Source of the DNA: Actinophytocola sp036555685
Lineage (GTDB): Bacteria; Actinomycetota; Actinomycetes; Mycobacteriales; Pseudonocardiaceae
DNA length: 64,000 nucleotides
Direction: 5' to 3'
Assembly (NCBI RefSeq): GCF_036555685.1
Contig: NZ_DATBKY010000161.1
Span: 1 to 64,000 of the forward strand
Part shown: positions 43,049 to 51,773 of the stretch, one piece after another
Layout of the letters: each line of letters begins with the position of its first letter
How positions within the stretch are numbered: position 1 is the stretch's first letter
Translations under genes and position numbers: made by a program
The notes under the pieces: generated by a model
Databases searched by the model: none
What the model was told of the DNA's origin: nothing
The model's input: the letters and a program-made list of their open reading frames with translations, nothing else

Positions 43049-44323
43049 GTGCACGACAGCGAGACCGCGCCGATCCCGAAGATCGGCCACGGCGGTCAGC
43101 ACGGCCATCACCACGACCACGCACCACCGCCGCCTGCCTCGAAGCGCGTTCGCACGCTGCTGGCCGTCCTGGTGGTGCCGTTCGCGCTCGCGGCGGTGGT
43201 CGGCACGGTGCTGCTGTTCCCGTTCGGCGTCCACGCCGACGCCAAGAAGCCGGCCGGCACCCCCGTGCACGGCGTGGTCACCGGCGCAGAGACCGGCCCG
43301 TGCAGCGGCCGGGTCCAGGTCGGTGACCAGCCCGGCGGCGACGACTGCCTCGTCGTCACGGTCAGGCTGTCCGACGGGGACGCGCCGGAGCAGCAGATCC
43401 GCACGGTCGTGCCGCTGGAGCCGAGCACGCCGCGGTTCGCGGTGGACGACAAGGTCGTGCTCGCCTACGCCGGCGGCAACCCGAGCGACGGCCGCTCCTA
43501 CCAGCTCGTCGACTTCCAGCGGGACGTCCCGCTGGTGCTGCTGGCCGCGCTCTTCGCGATCGTCGTGCTGGTGCTCGGCCGCTGGCAGGGGCTCAAGGCA
43601 CTGCTCGCGCTCGGACTCAGTTTCGCCGTGCTCGCGCTGTTCGTCCTGCCGGCCATCGTGTCGGGCGAGAACCCGCTGCTGGTCGCGATCTTCGGCGCCG
43701 GGCTGATCATGTTCGCCGTCCTCTACCTCACCCACGGGCTGACCGCGCGCACGTCGACGGCCGTGCTCGGCACGATGGTCAGCCTCGCGATGATCGGCGT
43801 GCTGGGCGCGCTCTGGGCGGCGTTCGCCAGGCTCACCGGGCTCGACGACGAGACCGCGACCCTCGTCGGGCTGCTCAACACGCCCATCGACACGCGCGGT
43901 CTGCTGCTCGCCGGCGTCGTGATCGGCTCGCTGGGCGTGCTCGACGACGTCACCGTGACCCAGACCAGCGCGGTGTGGGAGCTGCGCGCCGCCAACCCCG
44001 CGATGGGCCGGCTCGAGCTCTACGCCTCGGCGCTGCGCATCGGCCGCGACCACGTGGCCTCGGCGGTGAACACGCTGGTGATGGCCTACGCGGGTGCCGC
44101 GCTGCCGCTGCTGCTGTACTCGTCGATCTCCGGCGTGGGGCTGGGCAACATCCTCGCCTCACAGGTGATCGCCCAGGAGATCGTGCGCACGCTCGTCGGC
44201 AGCATCGGACTCGTCGCCGCCGTGCCGATCACGACGATCCTCGCGGCGACCGTGGCGGCGACGGAAACCGTGCCGGTGCCGAAGAAGAAGCCGGTCAGTC
44301 GAGCGTCGCGACGAACCGCGTGA
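43049..44323 (+). CDS. YibE/F family multi-pass membrane protein
   Basis: A 424 aa protein. A His-rich cytosolic leader (IGHGGQHGHHHDHAPPPPAS) precedes one helix, then an extracytoplasmic domain with a Cys pair (GPCSGRVQVGDQPGGDDC), and about seven more helices with the YibE/F signatures GVLDDVTVTQTSAVWELRAA and RIGRDHVASAVNTLVMAYAG. Function unproven; the His-rich leader suggests metal binding. GTG start at 43049 chosen for domain fit. Divergent from pqqA, with 154 bases between. Its 3' end overlaps the convergent gene by 29 bases. Confidence 0.85.
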   Translation: MHDSETAPIPKIGHGGQHGHHHDHAPPPPASKRVRTLLAVLVVPFALAAVVGTVLLFPFGVHADAKKPAGTPVHGVVTGAETGPCSGRVQVGDQPGGDDCLVVTVRLSDGDAPEQQIRTVVPLEPSTPRFAVDDKVVLAYAGGNPSDGRSYQLVDFQRDVPLVLLAALFAIVVLVLGRWQGLKALLALGLSFAVLALFVLPAIVSGENPLLVAIFGAGLIMFAVLYLTHGLTARTSTAVLGTMVSLAMIGVLGALWAAFARLTGLDDETATLVGLLNTPIDTRGLLLAGVVIGSLGVLDDVTVTQTSAVWELRAANPAMGRLELYASALRIGRDHVASAVNTLVMAYAGAALPLLLYSSISGVGLGNILASQVIAQEIVRTLVGSIGLVAAVPITTILAATVAATETVPVPKKKPVSRASRRTA

Positions 44324-44930
44324 TCGCCTCCGGCTTGAGCCGCTGCGCGAGCCGGCCGCCGGGCGCAAGCGACGCGAGCCGGTAGAGCGGCCGGTCGGCC
44401 GCCGCCTCGCCCTTCGCCTCGGCGCGCAGCTGGGCGACGAGCAGCTGGGAGAACACGAGGCCGGTGGTGTTCTCGTTGCCGGCGAGGATGTCGGCCAGCC
44501 GGCGCAGCACGAGGATGCCGAGCTCGCGGCCGCCGGTGCCGGAGTAGATCGCGAGCGACAGGTTGATCGTCTTGCCGCCGCCGGCCACGAGCAGGCCGAT
44601 GGTCCGGGTGCCGCGGATGTCGGTGACGAGCAGCTCGATCCGCTCGGCGTGGCGCAGGTCGACGGACTTCGTGCCGACCGCCTTGGCCATCACGCGGTCG
44701 CTCTCGAGCCAGATCGTGCGGCGACTCGATATCCAGGACAGCGCGGACAGCAGCAGCACGACGACCGCGGCGGTGACGAGTGCCGCGGTCTGGTTCGCGA
44801 GCAGGCCGACGATGCCGCCGACGGCGGCGCCGAAGACGAGCGCGACGGCGACGGACACGCAGCCGCGGCGGCGGGCACTGGTCTGGTCGGTGAGAGTGAG
44901 CGGAATCCGTTCGGGTTCGGTCACCGTCAC
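44295..44930 (-). CDS. Membrane protein of unknown function
   Basis: A 211 aa protein with two membrane helices (about residues 26-44 and 49-67: VSVAVALVFGAAVGGIVGLL, ALVTAAVVVLLLSALSWI) and a cytosolic C-terminal domain of about 140 residues (TKSVDLRHAERIELLVTDIR, RELGILVLRRLADILAGNEN). I do not recognise a motif. The GTG start at 44928-44930 overlaps the stop of the MBL hydrolase gene by 4 bases, so it is translationally coupled to it. In mycobacteria hisS follows the MBL gene; here this gene takes its place. Confidence 0.72.
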   Translation of the reverse strand: MTVTEPERIPLTLTDQTSARRRGCVSVAVALVFGAAVGGIVGLLANQTAALVTAAVVVLLLSALSWISSRRTIWLESDRVMAKAVGTKSVDLRHAERIELLVTDIRGTRTIGLLVAGGGKTINLSLAIYSGTGGRELGILVLRRLADILAGNENTTGLVFSQLLVAQLRAEAKGEAAADRPLYRLASLAPGGRLAQRLKPEAITRFVATLD

Positions 44931-45625
44931 AGTCCCCTGCCCGGGCCGGCGATGGTCTCGTCGTCCAGGCCCAGCAGGAACGGGTTCGACATCCGCTCCC
45001 GGCCGATCGTGGTGCTCGGCCCGTGTCCGGGCAGCACGACCGTGTCGTCGGGCAGCGGCAGCATCTTGGTGCGCAGCGTCGTGTTCATCGTGCGCATGTC
45101 GCCGCCGGGCAGGTCGGTGCGCCCGATCGAGCCGGCGAACAGCGTGTCCCCGGCGAACATGACGCGGCCGCCCTCGTCGAGCTCGGTGCGGAACACGACC
45201 GAGCCGCGGGTGTGCCCGGGCGTGTGGTCGACGGTCAGCGACAGCCCCGCGAGGTCGAGCGCCGCCCCGTCGGTCAGCTCGCGGACCTCCTTGGGCTCGC
45301 GCATCTCGAGCTTGCCGCCGAAGAAGTCAGCCCCGCCGAGGGAGATGCCCTGCAGCGGGTCGGTGAGCATCCCGCGGTCCTCCGGGTGGATCCACGCGGG
45401 GATGTCGTTGCCGTCGCAGACCGGCGCCACGGCGAAGACGTGGTCGAAGTGCCCGTGCGTGAGCAGCGCCGCGACCGGCGACAGCCGGTGCTTGCGCAGC
45501 GCCTCCGTGATCGGTTCGACCGCGTCCTGCCCGGGATCGACGATCACGCAGGGTTCGCCCTCACCGGGCGCGACGAGATAACAGTTGGCCTGGAAGGCAC
45601 CAGTGGGGAAGCCGACGACGAGCAC
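44927..45625 (-). CDS. MBL-fold hydrolase, glyoxalase II-like (Rv2581c type)
   Basis: A 232 aa metallo-beta-lactamase-fold enzyme with intact metal sites: THGHFDHVFAVAP (HxHxDH), HTPGHTRGSVVFRT, FAGDTLFAGSIGRTDLPGGD, and LPGHGPSTTIG. It is predicted to hydrolyse a thioester such as an S-acyl-mycothiol or lactoylglutathione-like substrate; actinobacteria use mycothiol, so the true substrate is open. ATG at 45623-45625. Same position next to cyclophilin and rel as Rv2581c. Confidence 0.88.
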   Translation of the reverse strand: MLVVGFPTGAFQANCYLVAPGEGEPCVIVDPGQDAVEPITEALRKHRLSPVAALLTHGHFDHVFAVAPVCDGNDIPAWIHPEDRGMLTDPLQGISLGGADFFGGKLEMREPKEVRELTDGAALDLAGLSLTVDHTPGHTRGSVVFRTELDEGGRVMFAGDTLFAGSIGRTDLPGGDMRTMNTTLRTKMLPLPDDTVVLPGHGPSTTIGRERMSNPFLLGLDDETIAGPGRGL

Positions 45626-45766
45626 GACGCGAAACTTACACGCCGCGATGGCGGCGAACTTCGGAGAGCGAGCGCTGGTGCCCGCACAGGCCGTTCGGGC
45701 TGCGGCCGCAGGTCCGGACGGTCCGCCGGACGGCCCGGCACCGGGCGTGCAATCACCGAAGCGCTC

Positions 45767-46537
45767 TCAGACCGAGCGAAGCCTCCGGAACCGGGACCAC
45801 GACGCCAGCCTGCGGTCGGCGCTGGACCCGCCGGCCTGGTCGGCGGTGACGTCGACATTGGCCACGCAGATGCGGTCGCGGCCGTGCCGCTTGGCCGCTC
45901 GCAGCGACACGTCGGCGTCGAGCATCAGGTCCTCGAGGTCGAGCTCGGCGAGGTCTCCCAGGCAGTAGGTGGCGACGCCCATCGACGCGGTCTGGCCCTC
46001 GATGGTGGCGGAGAGGTCGCGCGTGACCTTCGCGGTGACCGACATGGTCATGATGCCGTGGCGGATGCGCTCGGCCACGGCCAGCGCGTCGCGCAGGTCG
46101 GACTCGGGCAGCAGGACCATGAACTCGTCGCCTGCCGAGCCGCCGTAGCGGCAGGCCAGGTCGCCGTCGCGGGTGTGGCGGCGGATCACGTCGGCGACCC
46201 CGCGCAGGATCGCGTCACCGGCGAGGTGGCCGTAGTTGTCGTTGACGTCCTTGAAGCGGTCGAGGTCGATCATGATCAGAGCGATGGACAGACCCTGGCC
46301 GCGGGCGCGCGCGATCTCCTCGGCGGCGATCTCGTCCCAGTGCCAGCGCTCGATCAGCCCTGTCGGACGGTCCTCCAGCACCTGACCGCACGAGTCGCAG
46401 CGGCGGTGGGTGGGTACGGATTGCAACGGTCGTTCGCCGGATCTCGGCGCGACGATCTCGGGTTGGTCGTGTTCGGAGTGGGTGCCGGCGGCCCCCGTCG
46501 CCGTCCCGTGTCCCGAACCCGCTTTCGCGGAGCTCAT
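45767..46537 (-). CDS. GGDEF-domain protein with altered signature (GGSAGDEF)
   Basis: A 256 aa protein; residues 1-65 are non-conserved with a possible metal-binding CDSC at 47-50, and the diguanylate cyclase domain covers about 66-245. Domain features: ALIMIDLDRFKDVNDNYGH, an I-site candidate RDGD at 123-126, then YGGSAGDEFMVLLPE. The GG and DEF of the catalytic loop are separated by an extra Ser-Ala-Gly (residues 132-139). Activity as a c-di-GMP synthase is therefore uncertain. No membrane helix. ATG at 46535-46537 preferred for GGGGAG spacing. Confidence 0.88.
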   Translation of the reverse strand: MSSAKAGSGHGTATGAAGTHSEHDQPEIVAPRSGERPLQSVPTHRRCDSCGQVLEDRPTGLIERWHWDEIAAEEIARARGQGLSIALIMIDLDRFKDVNDNYGHLAGDAILRGVADVIRRHTRDGDLACRYGGSAGDEFMVLLPESDLRDALAVAERIRHGIMTMSVTAKVTRDLSATIEGQTASMGVATYCLGDLAELDLEDLMLDADVSLRAAKRHGRDRICVANVDVTADQAGGSSADRRLASWSRFRRLRSV

Positions 46538-46711
46538 CACCGTCTCCCCTGCAGTGGCTCAACCTGTGGGTTTACGTCCGGTCCCCGGTCGAGACGCCCT
46601 CACCGGCCGTATATGCGTAACTATCGGGAGTCACAGATGGGCTGAACAGTGTTGAAGTGTTGACGGTTTCAGGAAACACCGAATGGATGAATGGGCAACC
46701 AAGCGTGCTCG

Positions 46712-47287
46712 TCACTTACCGTGTTCGAGCGACCACTTCTCGCGCGGCGGCTGGTGCTCGGTGTACCGATCGAGTACCGCCGCCACGTCCGTGTCGACGA
46801 TGAGCATGTCCCGATATTCGGGTCGCAGGAAGCCCTGTCCCGCCATGTGGTCGAGGAACCGCAACATGGGCTGGTAGTAGCCGTCGACGTCGAGCAGCGC
46901 GATCGGCTTGTCGTGCAGGCCGAGCTGCGCCCACGTGAACACCTCGAACAGCTCCTCGAGGGTGCCCGCGCCGCCGGGCAGGGCGAGGAACGCGTCCGCG
47001 AGCGAACCCATCATCGCCTTGCGTTCGTGCAGGTCGGCGACCACGTGGAGGTCGTCGACGCCCTGGTGGGCGATCTCCCGGTCGACGAGACTCTGCGGTA
47101 TCACGCCGGTCACCCAGCCGCCCGCCCTCAGCGCGGCGTCGGCCAGCACACCCATCGTGCCCATGCGCGCGCCGCCGTAGACGAGCCCGATGCCGCGCTC
47201 GGCCAGCGTGCGGCCGACGTGATCGGCGGCGTTGCGATACCTGTCACCGGTGCCTGTGGACGAACCGCAGAAAACACATACGCGCAT
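46712..47287 (-). CDS. LOG family protein (TIGR00730, cytokinin riboside 5'-monophosphate phosphoribohydrolase type)
   Basis: Hydrolyses nucleoside 5'-monophosphates (AMP or N6-modified) to the base and ribose 5-phosphate. The 191 aa Rossmann-like protein has GLVYGGARMGTMGVLADAAL, MGSLADAFLALPGGAGTLEE with the PGGxGTxxE motif, and FTWAQLGLHDKPIALLDVDG. The start at 47285-47287 (MRVCVFCGSSTGTGDRYR) matches the family. It is divergent from the nucleoside hydrolase gene, 67 bases apart, an apt functional pairing. Confidence 0.93.
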   Translation of the reverse strand: MRVCVFCGSSTGTGDRYRNAADHVGRTLAERGIGLVYGGARMGTMGVLADAALRAGGWVTGVIPQSLVDREIAHQGVDDLHVVADLHERKAMMGSLADAFLALPGGAGTLEELFEVFTWAQLGLHDKPIALLDVDGYYQPMLRFLDHMAGQGFLRPEYRDMLIVDTDVAAVLDRYTEHQPPREKWSLEHGK

Positions 47288-47354
47288 ACACGTGATCACA
47301 TCACAACACCCCGGGCTTTCATTGCGACCGGGTTGTCTGGTTGAGTGCGACAGC

Positions 47355-48308
47355 GTGCGACTCATTCTCGACACTGATCCGGGGGTCGACGACGCCCTCG
47401 CGATCATGTACCTGGCGGCCCAGGAGGACGCCGAGATCGTTGCCGTCGGCAGCGTCCACGGCAACGTGGCCGCCTCCGTCGGGGCGCTCAACGCGTTGCG
47501 TGTCCTGGAGCTGGTCGGGCTGAATCCGCCGGTGGCGGTGGGGGCGGCACGGCCGCTGGCCCAGCCGCTGCAGACGGCCGAGTTCGTGCACGGCCAGGAC
47601 GGGCTCGGCGGCCACGCCGGCCCGCTGCCGAAGGGCTCCACCGTTGCGGGGTCGGCCGCCGAGCAGATCGTGCGCCTGGCTCGCGAGAATCCCGGCGAGC
47701 TCACCCTCCTCGCGCTCGGGCCGCTGACGAACGTCGCGCTCGCCGTGCTGCTCGAGCCCGACTTACCGAACCTGCTCCGCTCGGTCGTGGTCATGGGCGG
47801 CGCGGTCACCGTGCCGGGGAACATCACGCCGTACGCCGACGCCAATTTCTTCCACGACCCGGAAGCCGCCGACCTGGTTCTCGGCGCTGGCTTTACGGAA
47901 CTGATTCTCGTCGCCCTGGACGCCACCGAGCAGGCCCGGGTCGGCACCGACTGGCTGTCCGCGCTGGCGGAGGTCCGCGGTCCGCGCGCGGATTTCGCGA
48001 ACAAGCTCCTAGACCACTATGGACAGTTCTATTCGAATATGTTCGGCGAGCATTCCTGCACGCTGCACGATCCGCTCGCGGCGGCCATCGCGCTGGACCA
48101 GAAGCTGGCCACCTACCGGACGATGCCGCTCGGTGTCGAGCTGACCGGAACGCACACGCGCGGTCAGGTCGTGTCCGATCTCCGGTCCATTTCCAGCGAC
48201 GCATACATTTCCACGAACGCGGGTACCGGGCGCGTTCCGGTGAAGGTGGCGGACACCGTGGACGTGCCGACTTTCCGCGATCTGATGTTCAAGTCTCTGA
48301 AAGGCTGA
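47355..48308 (+). CDS. Ribonucleoside hydrolase (inosine-uridine preferring type)
   Basis: Cleaves the N-glycosidic bond of nucleosides to base and ribose for salvage. The 317 aa protein opens with VRLILDTDPGVDDALAIMYL, the Ca-binding DxDxxxDD motif, and has PNLLRSVVVMGGAVTVPGNI then PYADANFFHDPEAADLVL, and CTLHDPLAAAIAL with the C-terminal Asp ligand. GTG start at 47355 fits the motif being at the N-terminus. Convergent with the NB-ARC regulator; 3 bases separate the stops. Confidence 0.93.
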   Translation: MRLILDTDPGVDDALAIMYLAAQEDAEIVAVGSVHGNVAASVGALNALRVLELVGLNPPVAVGAARPLAQPLQTAEFVHGQDGLGGHAGPLPKGSTVAGSAAEQIVRLARENPGELTLLALGPLTNVALAVLLEPDLPNLLRSVVVMGGAVTVPGNITPYADANFFHDPEAADLVLGAGFTELILVALDATEQARVGTDWLSALAEVRGPRADFANKLLDHYGQFYSNMFGEHSCTLHDPLAAAIALDQKLATYRTMPLGVELTGTHTRGQVVSDLRSISSDAYISTNAGTGRVPVKVADTVDVPTFRDLMFKSLKG

Positions 48309-48311
48309 CGC

Positions 48312-50546
48312 TCAGGCGTTCTTCGTCAGCAGATCGCGCACGTCCGCCGCCCGCGGGTCGCCCAGCTCGTCGAAGATGGAGAACGCCTCGCGCAGCGACT
48401 CCAGCGCGAGATCGGCCTGACCGCTGTCGAACAGCACCAGGCCCCGCTTGTGCAACGTCTCCCCCACACCCCACCGGTCGCCGAGCTCGCGTCGGGTGTC
48501 CAGCGCGCGCTGGAAGCAGTCGAGCGCGTCGGCCTGCCGGGCGAGCTCGGAGTAGGTCTCGCCGAGCTTGACGAGCGTGTAGCACTCGCCGTAGCTGTCC
48601 TCGATGTCGCGGAACAACGCGAGCGCCTGCTCGAGCGCGTCGACCGCGCGGTCGTAGTCGGACAGGCAGCGGTAGGCGTCGCCGACGTTCGCGAGCGCGA
48701 TGCCCTCACCGTGGCGGTCGCCGACCTCGCGGAAGATGTCCAGCGCCTCGCCGAAGTGCAGCGCGGCCGCGTCGAACCGGCTCTGGTCGAAGCCGATGAA
48801 CCCGATGCCGGTGAGGCTCCACGCCTGGCCGACCCGGTCGCCCACCTCCGTGCGCAGCGCGCGGGCCTGCATGAAGCATTCCTTGGCCTCGTCGGTGCGG
48901 CGCAGCTCGCGGTAGGCGACGGCCAGGTTGTTGAGCACCCACGCCTCGCCGTAGCGGTCACCGGCCCGGCGCGCGCCGAGCACGCCGACCTCGTGCGAGG
49001 CCACCCACGCCGTCCACCGTTTGCGCAGGTGGAGGTAGTTGAACGAGCCGGCCGGCAGCTGCCAGGCCGCGACGTTCTCGCCGATCTCGACCGCGGTGCG
49101 GGTGGCCGAGGCGATGTTGGTCATCTCGAACTCGCACCAGGCGAGCGCGGACTCGTAGTCGAACTCGGAGACGTCCACCTTGAACGCGGAGGAGTCCAGC
49201 ACGGGGTCGTGCCGCTGCGGGGCGAGCGCGTGGTTGGCCGCGTAGGTGTTGCGCAGGTACCAGTCGACCATGCGACGCAGCGCGATCAGCCGCTCCTCGT
49301 CGGACTCCTCCTCCGCGGCCTGCTCGGCGGCGTACACGCGCAGCAGGTCGTGCATCCGGTACCGGTCGTTGCCCAGGCCCTCGAGGAGGTGCACGCCGGT
49401 GAGCCGGTCGAGCACCCGGCGCGCCCGCACGAGGGGCTGGCCGGCCAGCGCGGCGGCCGCGCCGGTGCGGATGTGCGAGCCGGAATGCAGGCCGATCAGC
49501 CGGAACATCCGCGCGGCGTCGGCCGGCAGGTCGCGGTAGGACCACGAGAAGACCGTCTTCACCGCGACCGAGTCGTCGGTGGCGAGCGCCTCCAGGCGCT
49601 GCTCCTCGGTGGCGAGCTCCTCGACGAGCAGGCTCACCGAGTGGTGCGGGTGCGTGGCCACACGCTCGGCCGCGATCCGCAGGGCCAGCGGGAGGTGGCC
49701 GCAGCGGCTGGCGAGCGCGCGCACGGCCTCCGGCTCGGCGTCGGCCCGCTCCTTGCCGATGACCTTGCACAGCAGCGTGGTCGACTCCTCCTCGGCCATG
49801 GGACCAAGTGTCATGCGGCGGTCACCCTGGACCGCGAGACCACCGAGGCGCTTGCGGCTGGTCACCACGACGCCACAGCCGGACGAGCCGGGCAGCAGCG
49901 GCTCGAGCTGCTGGGAGTCGGCCGCGTTGTCCAGCACGACGAGCACGCGGCGGTCGGCGAGGACCGAGCGGTAGAGCTTGGCGCGTGCTTCGAGTCCGGC
50001 CGGGATGACCTCCATCTGCACGCCGAGGGCGGTGAGGAACTCCTCCAGCACCTCGTCGACGACGCGCGGCTGGCCGTCCGGCGAGTAGCCGCGCAGGTCG
50101 ACGTAGAGCTGGCCGTCGGAGTACTGGTCGGCCACCGAGTGGGCCACGCGCAGGGCGAGCGCGGTCTTGCCGGCGCCGGGCGGCCCGTCGATCGCGACCA
50201 TCTGCGGGGTGCCGGGCTCGCCCTCGTAGGACAGGATCCCGGACAGCGCGTACAGCTCCGCCTCGCGGCCGACGAACGTGGCGGCCGCGGCGGGCAGCTG
50301 GGCCAGCCGGACGGGGCCGCCGGTGGCGGCGGCGAGCGCGATCAGCTGGCCGTCGGCCTCGAGGACCTGGTCGCACTTGCGGGCCAGCTCGGCGGACGGC
50401 GGCGCGCCGTGCTTGATCTTGGACAGCCAGCTCGGGGTGTACCCGATGAGGTCGGAGAGACGACGCCAGGACAGGCCGCGCTTGCGCAGCAGCCGCTCGA
50501 GCTCATCGGCGAACGGCGAGGTTCCGTCGTCCCGCCTGTCTTGCAT
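48312..50546 (-). CDS. HTH - NB-ARC - TPR regulator (STAND ATPase)
   Basis: A 744 aa protein. Residues 10-70 form a helix-turn-helix (LLRKRGLSWRRLSDLIGYTP, SWLSKIKHGAPPS). Residues 90-330 are an NB-ARC ATPase with Walker A AIDGPPGAGKTALALRV and Walker B RRVLVVLDNAAD. A winged-helix and adaptor part follows (MHDLLRVYAAEQAAEE). About residues 530-735 are TPR-type repeats (GEAWVLNNLAVAYRELRRTD, GEGIALANVGDAYRCLSDYD, GECYTLVKLGETYSELARQ). Such proteins resemble the C-terminal part of AfsR, with an XRE-type domain in place of the SARP. Signal and targets unknown. Divergent from the cyclophilin gene. Confidence 0.9.
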   Translation of the reverse strand: MQDRRDDGTSPFADELERLLRKRGLSWRRLSDLIGYTPSWLSKIKHGAPPSAELARKCDQVLEADGQLIALAAATGGPVRLAQLPAAAATFVGREAELYALSGILSYEGEPGTPQMVAIDGPPGAGKTALALRVAHSVADQYSDGQLYVDLRGYSPDGQPRVVDEVLEEFLTALGVQMEVIPAGLEARAKLYRSVLADRRVLVVLDNAADSQQLEPLLPGSSGCGVVVTSRKRLGGLAVQGDRRMTLGPMAEEESTTLLCKVIGKERADAEPEAVRALASRCGHLPLALRIAAERVATHPHHSVSLLVEELATEEQRLEALATDDSVAVKTVFSWSYRDLPADAARMFRLIGLHSGSHIRTGAAAALAGQPLVRARRVLDRLTGVHLLEGLGNDRYRMHDLLRVYAAEQAAEEESDEERLIALRRMVDWYLRNTYAANHALAPQRHDPVLDSSAFKVDVSEFDYESALAWCEFEMTNIASATRTAVEIGENVAAWQLPAGSFNYLHLRKRWTAWVASHEVGVLGARRAGDRYGEAWVLNNLAVAYRELRRTDEAKECFMQARALRTEVGDRVGQAWSLTGIGFIGFDQSRFDAAALHFGEALDIFREVGDRHGEGIALANVGDAYRCLSDYDRAVDALEQALALFRDIEDSYGECYTLVKLGETYSELARQADALDCFQRALDTRRELGDRWGVGETLHKRGLVLFDSGQADLALESLREAFSIFDELGDPRAADVRDLLTKNA

Positions 50547-50758
50547 GTGCCCACCTAATCAGTCCGGGCCGCCGGACACCAGTCACCGAGCTGCCACGCC
50601 TAGTATCCAGTTTTGCACTCCCGGGCGACACCGTTCACACCGCCTGCGGATGCGATTCTGGCAACTCCCTGAGATTTTGTGGACCTCCACACGGGCCTTA
50701 CCCCCGGTACCCATAGACTTCCGCCCGGCAAGGACGTCAGAGGTCAGGAGGGTGCCCG

Positions 50759-51598
50759 GTGCCGAGCAACGAGCAGCGTCGGCAGGCAGCCAAGCGCAAG
50801 CTGGAGCGCCAGCTCGCCCGCCGGGCGGAACGTGCGAAGCGCCGGCGGATCTGGGGTGTCGGCGCGACCGTCATCGTCGTCATAGCGCTGGTCGGCCTCG
50901 TGTTCTGGCTGTCCAACCTGGGCCCGGACGACTCGCAGGCGGCCACCAAGCCGTCGGACACGCCGCCCGCGGAGAAGACCACCGACGGCCCGTGCGGGTA
51001 CAAGGAGAGCCCCGCCGACAAGCCGGCGAAGGATCCCGGCATGCCGGAGGACCCCAAGGACACGCCCAAGAAGGGCACGGTCAAGGTCGACCTCAAGACC
51101 AACCAGGGCGCCATCGGCATGACGCTGGACCGGCAGAAGGCGCCGTGCACCGTGCAGAGCATGGAGCACCTGATCAAGGAGAAGTTCTTCGACGGCACCA
51201 AGTGCCACCGGCTGGTCGCGTCCTCCGGTCTCAAGGTGCTGCAGTGCGGCGACCCGAAGGGCGACGGCACGGGCGGCCCCGGTTACGCGATCCCCGACGA
51301 GCTGCCGAAGGACCTCACCGAGGCGCCCGGCGGGCAGGCCGGCCAGCCGCTGAGCCTGTACGAGCGGGGCATGCTCGCGATGGCCAACGCCGGGCCGAAC
51401 ACCGGCGGCAGCCAGTTCTTCATCGTGTACGGCGACTCGACCCTGCCGCCCAACTACACGGTGTTCGGCGAGGTCAGTGAGGCGGGCCTGAAGGTCGTCG
51501 ACAAGATCGCCAAGGGCGGCATCACGGCGGGCAACAGCCCCGAGGACGGTGCGCCGAAGCTGCCGGTGAACATCGAGACCGCGACGGCCACGAGCTAA
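50759..51598 (+). CDS. Membrane-anchored cyclophilin-type peptidyl-prolyl isomerase
   Basis: A 279 aa protein: basic N-terminus (RRQAAKRKLERQLARRAERA), one membrane helix (IWGVGATVIVVIALVGLVFW), a flexible Lys/Pro/Asp-rich linker to about residue 100, then an extracytoplasmic cyclophilin domain with FFDGTKCHRLV, GMLAMANAGPNTGGSQFFIV and YTVFGEVSEAGLKVVDKI. It helps fold exported proteins. It corresponds to Rv2582 (ppiB) of mycobacteria by position and form. The GTG at 50759 has GGAGG 8 bases ahead. Confidence 0.93.
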   Translation: MPSNEQRRQAAKRKLERQLARRAERAKRRRIWGVGATVIVVIALVGLVFWLSNLGPDDSQAATKPSDTPPAEKTTDGPCGYKESPADKPAKDPGMPEDPKDTPKKGTVKVDLKTNQGAIGMTLDRQKAPCTVQSMEHLIKEKFFDGTKCHRLVASSGLKVLQCGDPKGDGTGGPGYAIPDELPKDLTEAPGGQAGQPLSLYERGMLAMANAGPNTGGSQFFIVYGDSTLPPNYTVFGEVSEAGLKVVDKIAKGGITAGNSPEDGAPKLPVNIETATATS

Positions 51599-51676
51599 CG
51601 GGGGCGGCTGGCAGCGGGCGCGTCGCCGGCCGGTCCCCGCCGAGCCGGCCGCCGGTGGCGTCGGGCCGGGCGGGCT

Positions 51677-51703
51677 GTCACCGCAGGGCGGCCCGCAGGT
51701 GAC
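51677..51703 (+). terminator. Hairpin after the cyclophilin gene
   Basis: gtcacc-gca-gggc-g-gccc-gca-ggtgac forms a stem with one internal loop, 79 bases after the stop. No T-run; role as terminator is inferred. The rest of the 175-base gap to the AraC gene is GC-rich with no gene. Confidence 0.35.
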
Positions 51704-51773
51704 GCCGGCCGGCATCACGTCGGCGGAGGTCGGCTGAGGCGTTCTTGTCGGTGGTCCCTGCCAGACTGCCCAC

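Noticed and set aside
44295..45625. hisS expected beside the MBL hydrolase by comparison with mycobacteria
   Set aside because: No histidyl-tRNA synthetase motifs were found in any frame here; the gene must lie elsewhere, and absence from the window does not mean loss.
45640..45766. GC-rich inverted sequences after the GGDEF gene as a terminator
   Set aside because: Several short overlapping GTCCGGAC-type palindromes, no single convincing stem and no T-run.
46660..46680. ggtttcaggaaacacc hairpin between the LOG and GGDEF genes as a terminator
   Set aside because: Stem of only about five pairs with a 2-base loop, too weak to call.
47292..47299. gtgatcac palindrome in the LOG/nucleoside hydrolase divergent gap as a CRP-type site
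   Set aside because: Only 8 bases, lies within 5 bases of the LOG start codon and lacks the spaced GTG/CAC arms.
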